In this document: positions 40,356 to 50,952 of the stretch, piece after piece | How the letters are laid out: each line of letters opens with the position of its first letter | How positions within the stretch are numbered: the stretch's first letter is position 1 | Source: Chondrus crispus | Lineage: Eukaryota > Rhodophyta > Florideophyceae > Gigartinales > Gigartinaceae | Reading direction: 5' to 3' | DNA length: 64,000 nt | Assembly (NCBI RefSeq): GCF_000350225.1 | Contig: NW_005179249.1 | Span: 595,341 to 659,340, forward strand | Notes under the pieces: generated by a model | What the model was told of the DNA's origin: nothing | The model's database searches: none | What the model saw: the letters and a program-made list of their open reading frames with translations, nothing else | Made by a program: the position numbers and the translations under genes

Positions 40356-43300
40356 ATGCAGTCTGATCACGATACTGAACAGTGCAGTCAAATCGCTCTT
40401 TCCTCTTCGCACATGCCCATTCGCAATCTTCAGAACAACAATTGCGAACGAACCAAATCACCTGGAGACGACATTGATGTTCTATTGAACCAAGCTGCAC
40501 ACCTTTCGTCAACTCGAGTGTCCCCAAACAAACCACTATCCAACTCTAGAGGGCGGAAACGGAAGCTTTTACATGTTGACCTTACTTTGGAGGCGGAGGA
40601 TGACGCACGTACACCCACATCCCGACCTCACCACCGCTTATCAGCTGACGTCGGGAAAGGCGAATGTATTTTACTGTCTTCTCAAGACAGGATGCAGGAT
40701 GGTCAAAGAGGAGAAACGCCAGTCAGCGTCAAACGAGAGGCGCATGTCGAGAACTGCCACAGCATAGCTCTCGGCGAAACTCGTTCGAAAGAAATAGACC
40801 CTTCCTCTGATACTCTCAGACAGACTGAGTGCGAGAGCCCACCCTCAAGACCCGAACAGGTGCGCTCTAGAGCACGACGGAGGTTATTTGGAGTTGAACT
40901 GGAGTGGCACACGCAGAACGACAAGCCTCGTTCAGAGGTTGATATCCCGTGCATTGAACTCGACTCAACTGAGATGCCAGAGGAGTTCGTCATTCCACCA
41001 CCCCCATCACTCTCGTCTGAAGACTTTGAGGAGGATGAGGGTATGGAGCAAGGGTCAACCTCTTGTAGGGCGTTGGCCAGGACTCCGGTCGCCGCTGAAC
41101 AGCCGATAACACAAGACATGAAGAAAAATGGCCCGGAGCGGCGACCGTGGGTAACAGATAGTCATCAAGTGCCAGAAGCTTCCCAAGACAGCGCCTGCTT
41201 TTCTTACACGAAAGAGGCGAAGTTAATTGAAAGCAAAGAGCTTATTTTGCAGGATGACACTGGTAGAGGCAAAAGTGAGCCATTTGAGGCGACCGATGAC
41301 TCTCCGCTCCGAGCGAGAGATCCTTACTATTCCCAGGCATTTGACTACGTCTTGAAAGAGGTCGTGGCCAGGTATTCGGATGTTCTTCGTCCGCATGAAG
41401 TTCATCTAGCAAAATCGATGAGGAAAGAGCTATCTCGAGATGGCTTGGCTCTCTTCGTTCGAATCTATAGGCGCAAGCAGCCAAAGTGGTACTCAATTTC
41501 GGGATTACGAGATTCTTACGGAACAGATATTGATGTAGATGCAGGTGCGGTTGAATTGTTCCAGCACGGATATGTCGCTTCAAGTATTCACGATGTAAAC
41601 AAAAGCAAGGAAAGAATGCGTTCTACTGCACAAGAGCTTTTGGAAAACCTTTGGCAGGAAGACTTGAAAGCAGTTTCGGCAGCAATTGCTGATTCAAAAG
41701 TGCTAAAGAAGATGAGAAAGCGAGAATTGCTGCCTGCCCTTCGAGCGGTTCTCTCTGAAGAAGGAGGTCGTGCAGAACGCAAGAGAAAGCTTAAGCAAAT
41801 GACGCTTAGTGGATTTTCTGAAGCAGACTGCTTGTCGAGAGCAATCATTAAGAGGGCTGGGTATTCTATCAAGATCCCTGAAGATGTCCTGGAGCAGCTA
41901 CAGCGCGTACATTCCCTTTTCTTTTTGGAGGCTGGTCATGATTCTTCAAGAGTACTGCTGGCACGGGCTGGAAAGGTACGGTTCCCAGACTATGAATGCC
42001 GAGGCAGAGGAAGAGTGTTTCCATCATCTGTGGCGTTTGAGGATTATGAAGCAGCGATTATAGTGGAGAAGAATTTGAACCGCGCAATTGAGGAAAGGGA
42101 TTTATTGCAAGTTGCACACTTTGGAAGCATAGCAGAAGTAGCCATCATTGAAAACCACAAAGATTCACAACTAGTGGCGGGATGGGCCAAAAACAGTAGT
42201 CGATCGGGCGCCTCAAAACGCCATTCGCAACCGTATTCTTCGTCATGCAGCCCTATGGCGGGGTCAGCTCGGACTCTGCGAACGAAGAACTCCTTCAGAG
42301 AAGATATTCGCAAGCAACTGCAACACCCTTTCTTCAGGCGTTACACTGCTCAATGGGTATACGTCCGAACTGCTTGGCATTCTGTTCGTGCATTGGAAGA
42401 ACTCGGAGAACACGGGGGTGCAGTTCAGAGATTGAAGCTCTTGCTTTCAACAGGATTAGTGCCCAAGAGACGAGGAGCTTGCATGAATCGACTCACGATC
42501 AATCTGTACAGGCACCTCGGAAGACTACAAGAGGCTCTCGATTTAATCTTAACTACTTTGGAAGAGGGAGGGACTCCTCTACGCTTAGGAGATCGCCTTG
42601 CTCTCGTGCACCGAGGCATTGCCATACATCGAAAGCTGGGACGTGCCTATATAGAGGAGAACTTAAAGCATTCGCTTAAGAGTAAGTCTGATCGGAAACG
42701 AAAAGCTGACGAAGCTGTCAATAAGAGCAGGCCACTAATTTTGGATCAAATGCTAGCACGATATCGGGCAAAACCGAGGTTTCGCAAAATATACGGCGTA
42801 TCTATGCAAATTGCAAACAGAGAGCGCGAACGGAGCTCTCAACAGAGGCGAAGCGATCCGTGGGACCGTTTTCGGATGGACGGTAGCAGGGATTCTATTG
42901 AAGGCGATCAAGAACTCACCATCTCGGTCATGGGGAAGTCCAAATACAAAAGCCAAGGGTCCAGTCAGGACTTGTCCTCAGTTGAAAACTACTGTTTAGA
43001 ATGGTACCTCGGGAAAGAAGGATGGTCTGGTGTTCATGACGAAGGAGGTTCGCTTCGATTTCTATACGCTCTGCTGTTTTGGGAGTGCGCATTATTTGCT
43101 CCTGTTGAGGACGTCTTTCAGACCCCATATCAAGACTACCCTTTGGACCTTTTTACGGAAGCGTTCTACGGCTCTCGACGTGAGCAAATTGATGAGCGAG
43201 TGCAATATATATCAAGTTCAGATCCCAAGGATCTTCGCGTTGAGGTAGAGCAGTTGTATGAAAAGTATGATTCCGTCATGGCGATTGGGTGTGCATGGAA

Positions 43301-43682
43301 AATGTACACTGCAGAGGACCTCGCTGACATCGCCGCCGGTCTTGGAGGCCCTGTATTGTCTCATTGCTGTAGACTTTTGTCCGTAGACTATGCCTACTGG
43401 AGTAGTGGGCTTCCCGATCTGACCTTGTGGAAATCAAATGGCTTTCAAGAGAAAGAGACGTTTAGCACTCGGCTCGTCGAGGTAAAGAGTCCTCGGGATG
43501 CCCTGTCGGAGAAGCAAAAGGCATGGCTGATAGAATTACAGAACGCTGATGGAGACTGCGAAGTGTGCAAGGTCGTGGAGAGGGTGACTGCGAAGAATGC
43601 TCCGGAGCTGCAGTCAGCTGCGTTAAACTCTATAGAGAAAGAGATAATCGACAGTGCGGGCGATGGCGCAACGACCTGGTGA
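40356..43682 (+). CDS. FAN1: FAN1-type structure-specific nuclease
   Basis: FAN1 is a 5' flap endo/exonuclease of interstrand-crosslink repair in the nucleus. The 1108-residue single-exon product has a disordered acidic N terminus (to about 300), a SAP-like region beginning near YYSQAFDYVLKEVVARYSDV (about 325-345), helical repeats in the middle (including ALEELGEHGGAVQRLKLLLSTGLVPKR), and a C-terminal VRR-NUC domain. Catalytic motif: GLPDLTLW with Asp 1021, then VEVKSPRDALSEKQKAWL with Glu 1042 and Lys 1044, matching the human D960/E975/K977 set. The human UBZ4 zinc finger at the N terminus is not visible, as in other non-animal FAN1 proteins. It is divergent from adenylate kinase and convergent with TOP2, 113 bp away. 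Confidence 0.93.
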   Translation: MQSDHDTEQCSQIALSSSHMPIRNLQNNNCERTKSPGDDIDVLLNQAAHLSSTRVSPNKPLSNSRGRKRKLLHVDLTLEAEDDARTPTSRPHHRLSADVGKGECILLSSQDRMQDGQRGETPVSVKREAHVENCHSIALGETRSKEIDPSSDTLRQTECESPPSRPEQVRSRARRRLFGVELEWHTQNDKPRSEVDIPCIELDSTEMPEEFVIPPPPSLSSEDFEEDEGMEQGSTSCRALARTPVAAEQPITQDMKKNGPERRPWVTDSHQVPEASQDSACFSYTKEAKLIESKELILQDDTGRGKSEPFEATDDSPLRARDPYYSQAFDYVLKEVVARYSDVLRPHEVHLAKSMRKELSRDGLALFVRIYRRKQPKWYSISGLRDSYGTDIDVDAGAVELFQHGYVASSIHDVNKSKERMRSTAQELLENLWQEDLKAVSAAIADSKVLKKMRKRELLPALRAVLSEEGGRAERKRKLKQMTLSGFSEADCLSRAIIKRAGYSIKIPEDVLEQLQRVHSLFFLEAGHDSSRVLLARAGKVRFPDYECRGRGRVFPSSVAFEDYEAAIIVEKNLNRAIEERDLLQVAHFGSIAEVAIIENHKDSQLVAGWAKNSSRSGASKRHSQPYSSSCSPMAGSARTLRTKNSFREDIRKQLQHPFFRRYTAQWVYVRTAWHSVRALEELGEHGGAVQRLKLLLSTGLVPKRRGACMNRLTINLYRHLGRLQEALDLILTTLEEGGTPLRLGDRLALVHRGIAIHRKLGRAYIEENLKHSLKSKSDRKRKADEAVNKSRPLILDQMLARYRAKPRFRKIYGVSMQIANRERERSSQQRRSDPWDRFRMDGSRDSIEGDQELTISVMGKSKYKSQGSSQDLSSVENYCLEWYLGKEGWSGVHDEGGSLRFLYALLFWECALFAPVEDVFQTPYQDYPLDLFTEAFYGSRREQIDERVQYISSSDPKDLRVEVEQLYEKYDSVMAIGCAWKMYTAEDLADIAAGLGGPVLSHCCRLLSVDYAYWSSGLPDLTLWKSNGFQEKETFSTRLVEVKSPRDALSEKQKAWLIELQNADGDCEVCKVVERVTAKNAPELQSAALNSIEKEIIDSAGDGATTW

Positions 43683-43795
43683 GAAAATATACCGTCACCT
43701 CGAGCTTTAGTAAGCAAGTGCACATCTCACATGGCAGGACACCTACGAGTAATGGGATTATGTGATCATTTGAAAAATAGCACTACCGCGATTGT

Positions 43796-46700
43796 CTATT
43801 CAAAATCACTATCGTCGTCTGCGCAGCCCTCAAAATCGTCATCAGAACACAGAAAATCATCGTCCTCCTCGCCAGAGGATTCTGATTCACTGAAAACGAC
43901 TTTTTTCTTCGTTGCGCGTTGGCGTCTCGGACGAGTCTCAACTTCGACGGTGCCTACGTCGCCGCCCTCTGTCAGATCTTCACTGCCCCGAGCGCTCGTT
44001 GTTGGCCGCTTTGAGTTTTTTCGAGCTTGTGGACTGCGGACACGGGTCTTCTTCTGTTGTGGAGATGGAGATGGTGAAAATACCGAACCCTCTCCCACGC
44101 TTTTCTTCGGCGCAGGTTCGCGGGACCTCTTTGTGAAACCAGCGCGGCTAGGCCTTTGTTTCGGAACCGGGTTATTGGAAGGCGTCTTGGCCTTTCCACT
44201 TTTCTTTGGTGCATCATCAGAGACGGTTAGCCTTTTCGCCAACCGTTGACTCAATGAGAGCGATTCGTCCTCATCGCTATCGACAGAAAAGTCAAGACCG
44301 ACATTGTTTGCTGTTGACCTGTTCTCTTTCATAGTCGATTTATCATCGTCTTCAGAAGTTGAGATATCGATTACGTCACGCTTGCTCGTCTTTGTGCGAG
44401 TAGTTCTCACTGTGCGTTTGGCTTTAGGTTGGGTCTCAAACATGTCATCCTCAGACAAATCATCAGGGATGTCCGCTGCGCGCTTAGCAGACCTTTTCTG
44501 TGGCCTTCTTGTCTTTGGCAGAGAAGGTTTTCTTACCTCGTCGTCGTCAAGTGCCACGTCGTCCATTAAATGAACAATGTCCTCCTCATCGTCGGATTCC
44601 TCGGACGAGCTGTCCCGCAATGAAATTATGTCGACCATATCATCATCAGGACTGTCCTTTGCATTCTTCTTTCTCGCAGCTGTGTTGGAGCCTCTAACGA
44701 TACTCTTCTTTTCTTCAGCAGTCGTTTTCCGTGCTCTGACCTTCTTCAAAGCTGCACTTCTCGCATTTGGCAACGGCACGACTTCTAAATCGCCAATGAT
44801 AGTTTCATCATACTTTTTGGCACCTTTCCTGCCTCGCCCTTTCTGCTGACGTGCATGGGCTACTTTCGCAACCCTCTCAAGATCCTTCGCCATCACCGCG
44901 GTCTCCTTCTCTTCTCGAACGATAGCTTCTTCTAGCCTACACAAATCCGCCTCCCATATATCTTCTACGGTAACTTCTTCCATTGCATCCTTTTCTGCCT
45001 TGGTCTTGTTGCGCTGGTCAGCAAGATTGGCAACTCTTTCAGCGGTTAAAGACCATAGTGGCATGGAAAGCAAGTAGTCGTACCTTTTGTCCCCAGATTG
45101 CGGACTATTATCGTTCTCTTCACTATCACTGGCCGGAGTATCTGCTGGAGAGCCTTTCTTCGCTTTACCCGTGTGGATAGGGTCGAACTTCAGTCGCACC
45201 AGATCTGCAAGCAGCTGATCCTTTCTGCGTTTGGCGACCTTCAATTTGTCGTCGATCACCAAAAGGATAAAGCGCTGTTTGTTGTCTAGACAGAGAAGCT
45301 TTTGTTCAAGCTCTTTCAATAGATGAAGGCGCCTATCTTCATAAAGGGCATACCGCGTCTCAAAGAATTCCTGAAGAATTTCTTCAGGATTCTCGTATTT
45401 TCGCAAGCGCCCATCCTTGTTAAAAAGGACCATGTTGCTCGTTGTTACGGAGCTTGTCAGTTTGAGCTTTTTGTAGCCTTCTGATGATGAAAGAGTCCTG
45501 CTAACAGCTGGAGTCGTCATGAGGGTGAAGTTGACAGTGTTCTCAGTGCTGTTGTCATGGAAGTCTTTCAGAAATGGAGAATCTCCCTCAGAGCTCCCGA
45601 TCAAAACGGACTCAAGGAAATCCTTGTATGCCGATGTCCATGCCTTAATGGGGAGTTCTTCAACTTTGAATACATTTTCCTCTGATGATTTTCGCAAAGT
45701 CCCGTAAATATCGTAGGATTTTGAGTTTTGAACTGGTACAATAGAACCATTGAATCCACGGTACCATGGCATCATTGGTTCCATCCGGTTTCCTGCAAGT
45801 AATCTTCGTATGTTTGCTATCAGTTCCCTTGGGTTATAGCACGGCACGGACGAAGACCAACCAGTACCAATTCCTTCTGATCCGTTTACCAGGACTGTCG
45901 GAATGATTGGGCAGTACCACTTCGGTTCGATTACCTTGTCCTCATCGACAAGATAGGACAAAACGGCATCATCTGCTTCAGGGAACATGGCTCGAGCAAT
46001 CGGGGCTAGTTTTGTGCAGATGTACCGAGCGCTCGCAGCATCTTTTCCACCTGTTAGTCTGGTACCGAACTGACCCGCCGGAACCAAAAAATTAAGGTTG
46101 TTGGACCCCACGAAATTTTGCCCCAGCCCAACGATTGTTGATTGCAAAGATACATCTCCGTGGCGATAAGCAGTCTGTTCAGATATATAGCCTGCAAGTT
46201 GGACTACCTTCAGCTCTTTCTTCGTGAGCTTCCTCTTAAAGCAGCCAAACATAACCTTTCGTTGTGATGGCTTGAAACCGTCAACGACACACGGAATTGA
46301 TCGTTCATTGTCGTACACGGAGAAAAGAATCAATTCTTTGTTCACAAAATTTGCGTAGTTCAGCTCATCAACTCCGTGATGAAAATACGTCCCAGGAGCA
46401 TACGACGCAATCCAGTCTTTCCGATCATTCACACGTTGCTTGCTGAACGCCAACTCGATCATGTCTGTGTCATTCACCCCTGTGTGTTTGAATTCATGCA
46501 AATGTGTCGGGAGATCCGAAAAATATGACTTCGCATCTGCAGACGTTGAAGTTCCCAAACCCTTGAAATACTTGCCTTCCCATCCAGCTGATTCTGAACT
46601 CTCGCAAAATGTTTCGTATTCGGGTATAGTGAAGAAGACCTTTTTCTTCTGTCCTTTGGTGCACTGCACGATTGGGGTAATTAATTCCTGTAAGAAGCCA

Positions 46701-48394
46701 TCTATCTGCAGAAGACCCGGCCAGAAGTGATCGAAGAAGTTGATGATGAGACCCTTAATGTGAGAGCCGTCATGGTCTTGATCTGCCATGATCAGGACGT
46801 GACCATAGCGAAGAGACTTCATGGTTTCTTTGCAGTATTTTTTATTGTGCTGCAGACCAAGGATTTTCTTGAGGTTGTTGATCTCCTTGTTGTCCATGAT
46901 TTGTTTATGCTTGGCTTCTCGCACATTCAGCATCTTTCCACGTAACGGATAGACACCGTAGTAGTCCCTCCCAACTACAGAGAGTCCTGAGAAGGCTGTG
47001 GCCATAGCCGAATCTCCCTCTGTTAAAACGAGCGTGCATTTTGAACCCTCACGTGTACCTGCTCTATTCGCGTCGTAGAATTTTGTGATTCCGGTAAGCC
47101 TCACTCGCTTGCCTCCATCCGTTTTCGCGAGTTCCTTTGATTCCTTGAACTTAGCAAAGGCGAGAACGTTTTCAATGATTTCACTGTTCATGACCTTCTT
47201 CGTGAGATCAGCAGAAAGAGACCATTTCGAGCCAAACTTACTCGGCTTAGTCGTCAGCGTTTCCTTTGTTTGTGAATCAAACGATGGGTTCTCAATGAGG
47301 CAGTTGATGTACAAGGACAACTGACTCTTAATCTGAAAGGGTTTGACTTTAGTACCCTTGTTTTTCTTAGCAATATGCTCGGCAACTTTGGACACGATTT
47401 GGTCGGCGACATGGGTCACGTGAGTTCCGCCCTTGATAGTCCAGATCGAATTGACAAAACTAAGTTGTGTGAGTTGTCCCTCACTTGCTGTGATGGCCAC
47501 CTCCCATCGGTCGCTGATTCTTTCGTACATCACAGTGCTGGGACCACCCTTGTCGTTATACAAGGCGACATAATCCTTGAAAGACTTGACCGGAATCTTC
47601 TTGCCGTTGAGGTAGACTTTGAGATTAGAGCTAATACCGGCGATGTCATACACTCTCTTCTTCATGAGAGAGACAATATCGTCGTCTAGATGGGTCATGC
47701 CAAAGCGAGTGAGATCTGGGGAGAAGGAAATTTTGGTGTAGGCTTCCTTTTTGCCGTTCGATTTGATGCTGGGTTTATCCTTTTCGCTCATGTTTTTACG
47801 AAAGACTTGCTTGTATTTCTTCCCACGCTGGGCATCTGCAGTCTCCACAGTGAACTCGTTAGAGAAAATGTTTGCAAGTTTGGCCCCAAATCCATTACGA
47901 CCACCGACGACCTTTTTCTCGTCATCATCGTAGTTGGAAGAAGTTAATAGGTTTCCGAAGATAAGCTCTGGGACATAGATCTTCTCCTTCTGATGAATTT
48001 CCACTGGAATACCAGCACCGTTGTTCCAGACAGAAATGAGTTGATTCTCGGTGTCAATCTCGACTTTAATCGTGTTCATAGAGGGGTCTCGTTGTTTGTG
48101 GTCTGCAGCATTGACAAGAATCTCATCGAAAATCTTGTATAGGCCAGGAGGGAAGGTAATCTCCCTTTGTTCCATGCGGCCTTTTGAGTCATTCCAAACC
48201 CAAACTTGCTGCTGAACACGCTCGGCTGAACCAATGTAAGTGTCTGGGCGAAGAAGGACATGCTCAAGTTGGGATAACTTTGAATATGTTTCCTCAATAG
48301 TCTTCCCAGACTTAGTTCGTGAAGAGGCAGACGGGCGAAAAGGGGAGTTGAGGTCGATGTCGAAGTTAGAGGCGTTGGACTCCCGTAGCGCCAT
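43796..48394 (-). CDS. TOP2: DNA topoisomerase II
   Basis: Type IIA topoisomerase: passes one duplex through a transient double-strand break, ATP-driven, in the nucleus. The 1532-residue single-exon product covers the GHKL ATPase (LEHVLLRPDTYIGS at 43-56, GRNGFGAK at 165-172, QTK at 375-377), TOPRIM (EGDSA at 459-463, DQDHDGSH at 538-545) and the breakage-reunion domain with catalytic Tyr 791 in ASARYICT; most homologues have Pro rather than Ala-Arg spacing variants there (SPRYI). GIGTGWSS follows. The last 330 residues are charged and Ser/Asp/Lys-rich, the usual regulatory tail, ending in a very acidic stretch EEDDDFLCSDDDFEGCADDD. ATG 48394 is the first in frame and leaves about 40 residues before the conserved ATPase. 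Confidence 0.96.
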   Translation of the reverse strand: MALRESNASNFDIDLNSPFRPSASSRTKSGKTIEETYSKLSQLEHVLLRPDTYIGSAERVQQQVWVWNDSKGRMEQREITFPPGLYKIFDEILVNAADHKQRDPSMNTIKVEIDTENQLISVWNNGAGIPVEIHQKEKIYVPELIFGNLLTSSNYDDDEKKVVGGRNGFGAKLANIFSNEFTVETADAQRGKKYKQVFRKNMSEKDKPSIKSNGKKEAYTKISFSPDLTRFGMTHLDDDIVSLMKKRVYDIAGISSNLKVYLNGKKIPVKSFKDYVALYNDKGGPSTVMYERISDRWEVAITASEGQLTQLSFVNSIWTIKGGTHVTHVADQIVSKVAEHIAKKNKGTKVKPFQIKSQLSLYINCLIENPSFDSQTKETLTTKPSKFGSKWSLSADLTKKVMNSEIIENVLAFAKFKESKELAKTDGGKRVRLTGITKFYDANRAGTREGSKCTLVLTEGDSAMATAFSGLSVVGRDYYGVYPLRGKMLNVREAKHKQIMDNKEINNLKKILGLQHNKKYCKETMKSLRYGHVLIMADQDHDGSHIKGLIINFFDHFWPGLLQIDGFLQELITPIVQCTKGQKKKVFFTIPEYETFCESSESAGWEGKYFKGLGTSTSADAKSYFSDLPTHLHEFKHTGVNDTDMIELAFSKQRVNDRKDWIASYAPGTYFHHGVDELNYANFVNKELILFSVYDNERSIPCVVDGFKPSQRKVMFGCFKRKLTKKELKVVQLAGYISEQTAYRHGDVSLQSTIVGLGQNFVGSNNLNFLVPAGQFGTRLTGGKDAASARYICTKLAPIARAMFPEADDAVLSYLVDEDKVIEPKWYCPIIPTVLVNGSEGIGTGWSSSVPCYNPRELIANIRRLLAGNRMEPMMPWYRGFNGSIVPVQNSKSYDIYGTLRKSSEENVFKVEELPIKAWTSAYKDFLESVLIGSSEGDSPFLKDFHDNSTENTVNFTLMTTPAVSRTLSSSEGYKKLKLTSSVTTSNMVLFNKDGRLRKYENPEEILQEFFETRYALYEDRRLHLLKELEQKLLCLDNKQRFILLVIDDKLKVAKRRKDQLLADLVRLKFDPIHTGKAKKGSPADTPASDSEENDNSPQSGDKRYDYLLSMPLWSLTAERVANLADQRNKTKAEKDAMEEVTVEDIWEADLCRLEEAIVREEKETAVMAKDLERVAKVAHARQQKGRGRKGAKKYDETIIGDLEVVPLPNARSAALKKVRARKTTAEEKKSIVRGSNTAARKKNAKDSPDDDMVDIISLRDSSSEESDDEEDIVHLMDDVALDDDEVRKPSLPKTRRPQKRSAKRAADIPDDLSEDDMFETQPKAKRTVRTTRTKTSKRDVIDISTSEDDDKSTMKENRSTANNVGLDFSVDSDEDESLSLSQRLAKRLTVSDDAPKKSGKAKTPSNNPVPKQRPSRAGFTKRSREPAPKKSVGEGSVFSPSPSPQQKKTRVRSPQARKNSKRPTTSARGSEDLTEGGDVGTVEVETRPRRQRATKKKVVFSESESSGEEDDDFLCSDDDFEGCADDDSDFE

Positions 48395-49390
48395 CCTGAA
48401 TAGCTGGGAGGGTTTGGAAGCCCTGTCTTCGAGAGTTTGAAGCTTTGAACGATGCCGTGCTGACACGGAAGGAGGGCTGGGCTATCTTGCTACTGAAGTC
48501 GCTTTCAAAGAAGACCTTCGAGAACACTGAAGACGAAAGCGCTGGCTGCTGAGAAGGAAAGAAAGCACTGAAATGAATGAAGTGAAATAATGGTTGATGG
48601 ATCTAACACAGGCGGGGGCTTAAAGCGAAATCAAGGGAACAATAGGCATCTGAAACGAAAGGTGGGAAGTCGGTATTTCAAACTACGAAAGATGATTGGT
48701 GTATTCAAAGAGGAGCAGTATGAGGGGGGAAATTTAAATTTAAGGATTTCAAATGGTCAGAACGAGGCGGATTTGACTGTAAGCCTCATATGATATGCTT
48801 CTGCCCTTTCTGTTAAGGGCAAAGCATGGGATGTCTGTGAGAGTGGACTGTGCAATTGCGGAGTGTGCCGTAGGATGGAAGGGGTGGAAAGCAGAAGAGA
48901 ATTGCTTAATTTAAGGAAAAAATGAAGGGCTAGTGAACAGCTGGCAAAACACGTGTCCGTTTCAGCATGGTGCCTGCGGTGTTTTCGGCGACATGGACCA
49001 GAAGAACTGGGGGGAGGTTCTGAAGGGGTCAAAATATGGCTACTTCCCGAAACTGGGGCAACATGTTTGCCATCACTGCGCAAAAATATGGACCTAACGG
49101 GCCGATAAGTAGCCTCTGTGCGGGGCACAGATAGGGTCGAAACGGTTGTGGGGCATGGCGCTCGACCCCCTCGGAATGTTTGGGGCACTGCCGCCAAACC
49201 GGCTGGCGCGGCGCTTTCGCTGAAACACGCCGTCATCGCCTGACGCCCTCGCCCGCTGAGCTTCCCTCCCATACTTTGCCCGTATTAGACTGCTCCCCGC
49301 CGTCGGCCGATTCGGTAGAGATCACCTCATCGTCTATTGTTTCCTTTCTCCCGTCTCCGTCGACTTCTCGCCTTTCCCCCCTCCAACATC
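48395..49390. promoter_or_regulatory. Divergent intergenic region, TOP2 / eIF5A
   Basis: About 1 kb with both promoters. A minus-strand frame at 49272-48757 starts with ATG but has low complexity and no family match, so I do not call it a gene. A pyrimidine-rich stretch just before 49391 is likely the eIF5A leader. Confidence 0.4.
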
Positions 49391-50255
49391 ATGTCTGAGC
49401 ACGACTCCGGCTCCTCCGGTGCCTCCAACACCGTCCCCGTTCAGGCAGGTATGTTTCTCGTCTCGAAAGACGTTCTCATATCTGTTTTTCTTTTTTTTCG
49501 GAGGTAGATGATTCGGCCAAACCGCAGAAGTCTCCGTGTCGGAAAGAATAGACCTCACAGGGTCTATTCTTTCTAACGCGACGACTTTCTTTTTACGAAA
49601 CACGTGCGTAGCGGACGGTGGTCCTGCGCTGCGACGGTCCTGCCATGTGCGTCGCGTAGTCAAAAGAGCGGCTGCTTCCGTATGCGCTCCGGCATTTGAA
49701 TCCGCCGGCGGATTGAGCTGAGTTGTCGACCTTATTCGCGCACGGCTACCAACGTTGATGTTCCTGCCTATTAAAAACACGTAATGCCCATCAGTATCTA
49801 ACCGTTAGACTTTGTGATTGGGATGACTTTCTCCTGTTTTGTGATGTACAGGTGCCTTGAAGAAGGGCTCACATGTTGTTATCAAGGGGTTTCCGTGCAA
49901 AATCATTGACTACTCCACCTCCAAGACCGGCAAACACGGCCACGCTAAGGCCAATATCGTCGGTATCGACATCTTCACTGGCAAGAAGTACGAGGATATC
50001 TCCCCGTCTTCTCACAACATGATGTCCCCGGTCGTCACCCGCAAGGACTTCCAGCTCATAGATATTGACGAGGAGGGCTACGTCACGATCATGGATGACA
50101 AAAATGAGACCCGCTCCGACCTTCGCCTCGACTTTGAGAACGATGACATTCACAAGAAGGCCAAGGAGGACTTTGAGGAAGGGAAGGATCTTCTTCTCAC
50201 GGTTCTTTCTGCCCTAGACACCGAGAAGGTCATCGCCGTGAAGGAGCTCCAGTAA
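49391..50255 (+). CDS. Translation factor eIF5A
   Basis: eIF5A binds stalled ribosomes and promotes peptide-bond formation and termination; it is the hypusine-containing protein. Two exons, 49391-49448 and 49852-50255, give 153 residues, the normal length. The join QAGALKKGSHVVIKGFPCKI is the conserved start of the SH3-like domain. The hypusination loop STSKTGKHGHAK is at 41-52, with Lys 47 the modified residue, followed by VGIDIFTGKKYED. The C-terminal OB fold is complete and ends KVIAVKELQ. The 403-bp intron (GTATGT...ACAG) is the longest confidently placed in this window and holds a hairpin at 49542-49573. Very early introns in highly expressed genes often enhance expression; this is inference. 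Confidence 0.96.
49449..49851 (+). other. Intron of eIF5A with internal hairpin
   Basis: GT-AG intron after codon 19. It contains an inverted repeat with 13-bp arms (49542-49554 GAAAGAATAGACC and 49561-49573) around a 6-bp loop. No snoRNA boxes recognised. Confidence 0.85.
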
Positions 50256-50952
50256 TTTCTGTGTACGCGCGCGACAACGCGTGCAACCGGAGTCTCTCCA
50301 GAGCTTTGAGTTGAGTTTCTCCAATTACAGGAAGCTATCCTCTAGGTGCGAGTTTTCTAGCATCGCGGTGATTCGGACTCCGCCGTGATGGGTTTCGTAG
50401 CGAGGTACATACAAAGACATCAATAGCATTTGACTGCGTGAAGATCGAGTAAAAATCCACCGAGTATCAGCTCAGCACATTCCCGATTGACGCTGTGGCC
50501 ACTCACTGAAACGTGGTGATTTTGGGATTCATTGTGCCTCCTTGCGTACGGTTAGTTTCCTTTTGTGAGGGTTTCAGATGGCATCTAACTTCGCTGGGTA
50601 CGGACAGAAATGTGTACCTGGTTGATATGCCGGGCAAACCTCAGGGATTTACTTTATGAAAGAAGTGCGGTGCATCTCCACCCCGGTAATTATCTGGGAA
50701 TTGGAAGCTACTCGAACAAATGAGGACCGCACTGAACACCTCGTGATATGCACGTGATCTCATCGCGAAACGCGGAAAGTGTGTTATTGGCGTGTACATG
50801 ACAAGCGCCTGAAATCGCTACTTCCGTATAAAACTCGGTGTGCTCCAAGTTTACTTGATATTGGTACTCTACAGCTGGTGTCCACGATGTGGAAGGAAGT
50901 GCCGCTCTAGTGACAACGACGTCAAAACCCAGTCGTCTTCCGCAAAACTGCA
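50256..50952. other. Gene-free 0.7 kb
   Basis: 3' UTR of eIF5A and the convergent 3' end of the next gene. Short frames only. Confidence 0.5.

Noticed and set aside
48757-49272. 171-codon ATG frame between TOP2 and eIF5A
   Set aside because: Low complexity, lies in the shared promoter region and shows no conserved block.
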